A stretch of DNA of 64,000 nt from Pirellulaceae bacterium (lineage in GTDB: Bacteria > Planctomycetota > Planctomycetia > Pirellulales > Pirellulaceae): positions 1-64,000 of the forward strand of contig JAGFJK010000188.1 of assembly GCA_024102795.1 (NCBI GenBank), in the 5' to 3' direction. This document shows, piece after piece, positions 61,404 through 64,000 of the stretch. The notes under the pieces are model-generated. The model searched no databases and was not told the origin of the DNA. It saw only the letters and a list, made by a program, of their open reading frames with translations. Made by a program: the position numbers and the translations under genes. How positions within the stretch are numbered: position 1 is the first letter of the stretch; each line of letters begins with the position of its first letter.

Positions 61404-62015
61404 ATGAACGATTCGCGGACCACGCCCGTGGAAGCCGGCGACCTGCTGGCCGTGCTGGAATCGTTGGCTCGCCAGTCCGAGCAGTTGCCGGCCGCGGATA
61501 CGCCCGCCGGCAACCTGATGCGCCAGTTCCTGCACAACACCTGGTCGCATTGCCGCGAGCAGTTTCTGCCGAGAACGAAATTGCTGCGCGTGTGGCCGGA
61601 AGTGGGCAGCCCGCCGCGCGTGTTTCGTTTCGAACTGCTGCGGCCCTACAAGCGGAAACTGGGGACCGATGCGCCGGTGGAGCTGGTGCCCGGCCCGATC
61701 CGCGGCACCATCCACTACCGGGCGGACATGTTCTCCAACCCGCGCCTGCCGTATATCGCCGTGCAGATCGACCCGGAGTTGGGCTACTTCCATCCCAACT
61801 GCTCGCGGCGCCGCGGCAGCCTGGTCTGCCTGGGCGAGATCCCCGCCAACGCCTTTCCGTTCCCGTTGGCGACGCTGCTGGAGAACCACGTGTACCCGAT
61901 TCTCACCTACCAGAACCGGCGCCCGGCCCATCCGTTTGACGAGGAGGCCGCGCGCTACTTTGCCCTGGAACCGTCCGCCATGGATGGCTTGGAATCCGTC
62001 GAGCCGTTGTACTAA
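61404..62015 (+). CDS. E2-like (UBC-fold) conjugating protein
   Basis: A 203-residue protein predicted to carry the activated ubiquitin-like protein as a thioester. ATG 61404 has GGAG at nine bases; 61389 is an alternative. The middle shows the E2 pattern in order: a strand pair (VFRFELLRPYK, IHYRADMF), LPYIAVQID, HPN at 130-132, and CLG with Cys142 at the catalytic spacing (12 residues after the His of HPN, versus about 10 in eukaryotic E2s), then FPLATLLENHVYPILTY as the following helix. Cys133 immediately after HPN is a second candidate. No other domain is visible. Confidence 0.8.
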   Translation: MNDSRTTPVEAGDLLAVLESLARQSEQLPAADTPAGNLMRQFLHNTWSHCREQFLPRTKLLRVWPEVGSPPRVFRFELLRPYKRKLGTDAPVELVPGPIRGTIHYRADMFSNPRLPYIAVQIDPELGYFHPNCSRRRGSLVCLGEIPANAFPFPLATLLENHVYPILTYQNRRPAHPFDEEAARYFALEPSAMDGLESVEPLY

Positions 62016-62033
62016 CCCCGCCACGGAACCACC

Positions 62034-62924
62034 ATGTCCCACCCTCTCTCCGCAATGTTGCGCGCCGACGCGCGTCCCCCGCAGCCGACAATCGACCAGT
62101 TGCTGTCGAAAATCAAGCGAAAGAGTACGTTGTCCCTGGCGTCGATACCCGGCCTGCAGTTGAGCAGTCCGTTTCAAGGCCAGTTCCCGCTGGGCCAGCA
62201 GTGGGTCGACGTGGCGCTGGAACCCAGCGGTTCGGTCCGAGTTTCGCTGGAAGCCGCCTGGCCCGAAGTGCGGGAGGCCGCGCTCCGCGCCAGTCACGAC
62301 GTGGGCGGCAACCTCCGCTATGTCCGCCAGGGCGCCCGCGTGCTGCTGCAGGCCGACACCTATCTGGTCAGCACGTCGCAACTGGATGACAGCCTGCGGG
62401 AGATCCGCGCCGGTCTCTGGCAACTGCTGGGCCGGTCCAAGCGGGCGCAGCCCGAGCCGCCCGTGAGTCACCAGCGGGTCCAGCAGGCGCTGGCGGACCT
62501 GGCCTGGGATCCGCAGTCGATCGTGGCCACGGACGCCGGCTGGGAACTGCGTCCCCGGCTGGCGGGTGAAGCGGTGGCCGTGCGAATGGAACTGCGCGAG
62601 CAGCCGGCGGGACTGCGGCTGTGGCGGCCGCTGCTGGAACGGCTGCGTGATCCGGCCAGCGCCGCGCGCGTGGCGGTGACCGACGCCGCGCTGCGTCTCA
62701 ATTCGTTGCTCCGCCTGTCGCGGTTGGCCGAACGGGACGGAGTGCTGGTTTGCGAAGCCCACTTGCACGGCGGACTGATCGAGGGCCGTTGGCTGGACGT
62801 GGCGGCACGCGCGGTCGCCGCCGGCAGTCAATTCGCTCAGCCGCGGCTGCAACTGCTGCACGAGCAGGACGCGCTGGCCGCCCTGTACCAACGCGTGATG
62901 GTCGATACTGCGTGTTCGTCTTGA
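62034..62924 (+). CDS. unrecognised protein in the ubiquitin-like operon
   Basis: A 296-residue cytoplasmic protein, start ATG 62034, 18 bases after the E2 stop. The sequence seems to fall in two similar halves (a strand-rich GQQWVDVALEPSGSVRVSLEAAW and WELRPRLAGEAVAVRMELREQ, each followed by LxLLxxxxL helices). This two-lobe pattern is reminiscent of secretion-chaperone/YbjN-like folds, an unverified inference. Only one Cys pair near the end (CEAH and CSS) and no catalytic motif. Its conserved place between E2 and the ubiquitin-like gene suggests a role in the same pathway, for example as a target or regulator. Confidence 0.65.
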   Translation: MSHPLSAMLRADARPPQPTIDQLLSKIKRKSTLSLASIPGLQLSSPFQGQFPLGQQWVDVALEPSGSVRVSLEAAWPEVREAALRASHDVGGNLRYVRQGARVLLQADTYLVSTSQLDDSLREIRAGLWQLLGRSKRAQPEPPVSHQRVQQALADLAWDPQSIVATDAGWELRPRLAGEAVAVRMELREQPAGLRLWRPLLERLRDPASAARVAVTDAALRLNSLLRLSRLAERDGVLVCEAHLHGGLIEGRWLDVAARAVAAGSQFAQPRLQLLHEQDALAALYQRVMVDTACSS

Positions 62925-62984
62925 ACCGTTCGGCGGTCGAACGGGGCGACGCGCGCGTTCTCTTGATGGAGGAGGTGCAGCAAC

Positions 62985-63254
62985 ATGGTTGCCGCAACCC
63001 GCATCGCCATGTCGGACATCAGCCGGCAACGGCGGCTTGATGCGCGGCTGGAGGCTGACGGTTTGACCCGCCAGCACACAGTCGGGCAAGCGGTCGAGCA
63101 CTACCTGCAACGGATGAATATCCGTGACAACGGACTCCGTTGGACGGCGTTCAGCCGGGGCGTGAAGCTCGACAACAAGCAGCCCCTCGGCGAAATCGCC
63201 GAGACGGAAACCGACTGGACCGTGATGCCCGAAGTGAGCGCGGGAAGCCGTTAG
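62985..63254 (+). CDS. ubiquitin-like beta-grasp protein
   Basis: An 89-residue protein with a GGAGGAGG Shine-Dalgarno nine bases before ATG 62985 (63009 is an alternative start). Residues about 15-82 fit the beta-grasp order: strand RQRRLDARLE, strand-turn, helix TVGQAVEHYLQRM, strand RWTAFSRGVKL, LGEI, and final strand DWTVMPEVSAG. The C-terminus is AG-SR, with a single Gly87 rather than a GG pair, so maturation by removal of Ser-Arg would be needed to expose a Gly terminus. It is probably the modifier protein of the operon. Confidence 0.75.
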   Translation: MVAATRIAMSDISRQRRLDARLEADGLTRQHTVGQAVEHYLQRMNIRDNGLRWTAFSRGVKLDNKQPLGEIAETETDWTVMPEVSAGSR

Positions 63255-63383
63255 TCCAACGGCGCACCGCCCGACATGCCGTGCCGCCTCGAGCCGGCGG
63301 CCGCTGCGCGGCTGGTGGCAGGGGCGGCACGGTTCTCCGGCCCGACAGGAAATCGCTACTCATTTCAGAAAGTGACCGCGGCG

Positions 63384-64000
63384 ATGGAAACGGTGGTTGA
63401 AAACAGCTTCGAGTTCCTGCATGAACTGCGGCGTGAGGCCGACCTGTCGGGAATGCCACTGTCCAGCCAGGGCGCCGGCCAGGACGTGGCGGAATTGATT
63501 GACGAAGCCTACACGCTGGGAGTGCTGGGCGAGCGGTTCCTGGAAGGCTGCGACCGGCTGCGAGTGGAACTGCAACCGGTGTGGACCGAGCAGCCCGTGG
63601 TCAAGGAGCTGGCCATTACGCTGACCGCTGATCCGTCCGGCGAAACGCTCACCAGCCGCTTCGCCGCCGGCCGCTGGCTGCGATCCTGCCAGACCACCGC
63701 GCTCGAACTGCGCGAAGCCGGCGTGCTCGGCGAAGGCCAAACGGCGCATTCGATGCTGCTGGCCCTCCGCCGCCGCCAGCCGCCCGCGCTGGAGCTGCCG
63801 CCGTTGGCGCCGCCCCCGTGGTCCGAGCAGCCGCTGGAAGCGCTGGGCATCCGCCGCCTGGCCGACGGCACGCTCGACCCCGACCGTCCCGTTCTCATCA
63901 GCCAGCGTCTGGTCCGCGAAACAATCGAACGCTGCGAGGCGTCGGACACGACCGAAACCGGGGCCGCGGTGCTCGGCAAGTTGCTCCGCCTGCCCCAGCC
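63384..64000 (+). CDS. partial protein ending in a probable JAB/MPN domain start, cut by the window
   Basis: An open frame from ATG 63384 to the window end with no stop (about 205 residues visible). The first 140 residues (METVVENSFEFLHELRREADL..., ELAITLTADPSGETLTSRF...) are unrecognised. The visible end, VLISQRLVRETIERCEASDTTETGAAVLGKLLRL, matches the opening strand-helix of JAB1/MPN metalloproteases (E-T-G-A-V-L-G). The zinc-binding HxH...D motif would lie beyond the window. In ubiquitin-type operons this is the deconjugase or maturase. The start has no clear Shine-Dalgarno. Confidence 0.65.
   Translation, partial: METVVENSFEFLHELRREADLSGMPLSSQGAGQDVAELIDEAYTLGVLGERFLEGCDRLRVELQPVWTEQPVVKELAITLTADPSGETLTSRFAAGRWLRSCQTTALELREAGVLGEGQTAHSMLLALRRRQPPALELPPLAPPPWSEQPLEALGIRRLADGTLDPDRPVLISQRLVRETIERCEASDTTETGAAVLGKLLRLPQ

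Overview
This window looks like chromosomal DNA of a planctomycete, probably of the Pirellulales/Pirellula-like type. The evidence is high GC with few TTA, CTA and TCA codons; a secreted protein of about 6,755 residues that opens with a basic tract and an LEPRQLLA box and ends in a dockerin-like segment; a secreted DUF1080 protein; a DUF4058 protein; small membrane proteins with RLSLRSLLA or NPYA starts; and intergenic GC-rich palindromic repeats. The taxonomic call is an inference from gene style, not from a marker comparison.

Layout. 1-17.8 kb is mixed housekeeping and metabolism: the 3' part of an S9 (DPP-IV-like) peptidase and a coupled membrane protein; ribosomal protein bS21 (rpsU) with a good promoter; a UbiB/ABC1 kinase; the translational GTPase TypA/BipA; a secreted SYLF-domain protein; a multi-span glycosyltransferase-like protein whose frame is broken by one in-frame UAG; a DUF1080 protein; a MOFRL-type glycerate 2-kinase followed by an IlvD/Edd-family dehydratase and a coiled-coil membrane protein; a DUF4058 protein; and a sugar isomerase-like TIM barrel. 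17.8-38.1 kb is one giant gene on the minus strand. It encodes a secreted multidomain protein with a metzincin-type zinc motif, beta-helix-like stretches, many copies of a module of roughly 85-115 residues that I do not recognise, GEVED-like and cadherin-like repeats and a dockerin-like end.

38.1-51.1 kb: a repeat-bearing intergenic region and a FadL-like outer-membrane protein, then a tightly packed minus-strand run that may be one transcript: dusB, a small membrane protein, a large membrane protein, an ABC ATPase, its permease, a response regulator with an anti-sigma-type ATPase domain, and a hybrid sensor kinase. Several junctions overlap as ATGA. 51.1-56.4 kb holds three plus-strand membrane-protein genes. 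The first fuses an Asp-box (YCF48-like) propeller to a KAP-family P-loop NTPase, and the second appears to carry the C-terminal KAP segment missing from the first. 56.5-59.3 kb has a secreted protein, a small lipoprotein-like gene and a Tat-exported intradiol dioxygenase.

59.5-64.0 kb is the most striking region: a plus-strand operon that looks like a bacterial ubiquitin-like conjugation system. In order it encodes a degenerate RING/treble-clef protein, an E1-like ThiF-fold enzyme with a C-terminal zinc ribbon, an E2-like protein with an HPN motif and a cysteine at the catalytic position, an unrecognised protein, a beta-grasp ubiquitin-like protein, and the start of a protein whose visible end resembles a JAB/MPN deubiquitinase domain. 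The window edge cuts this last gene.
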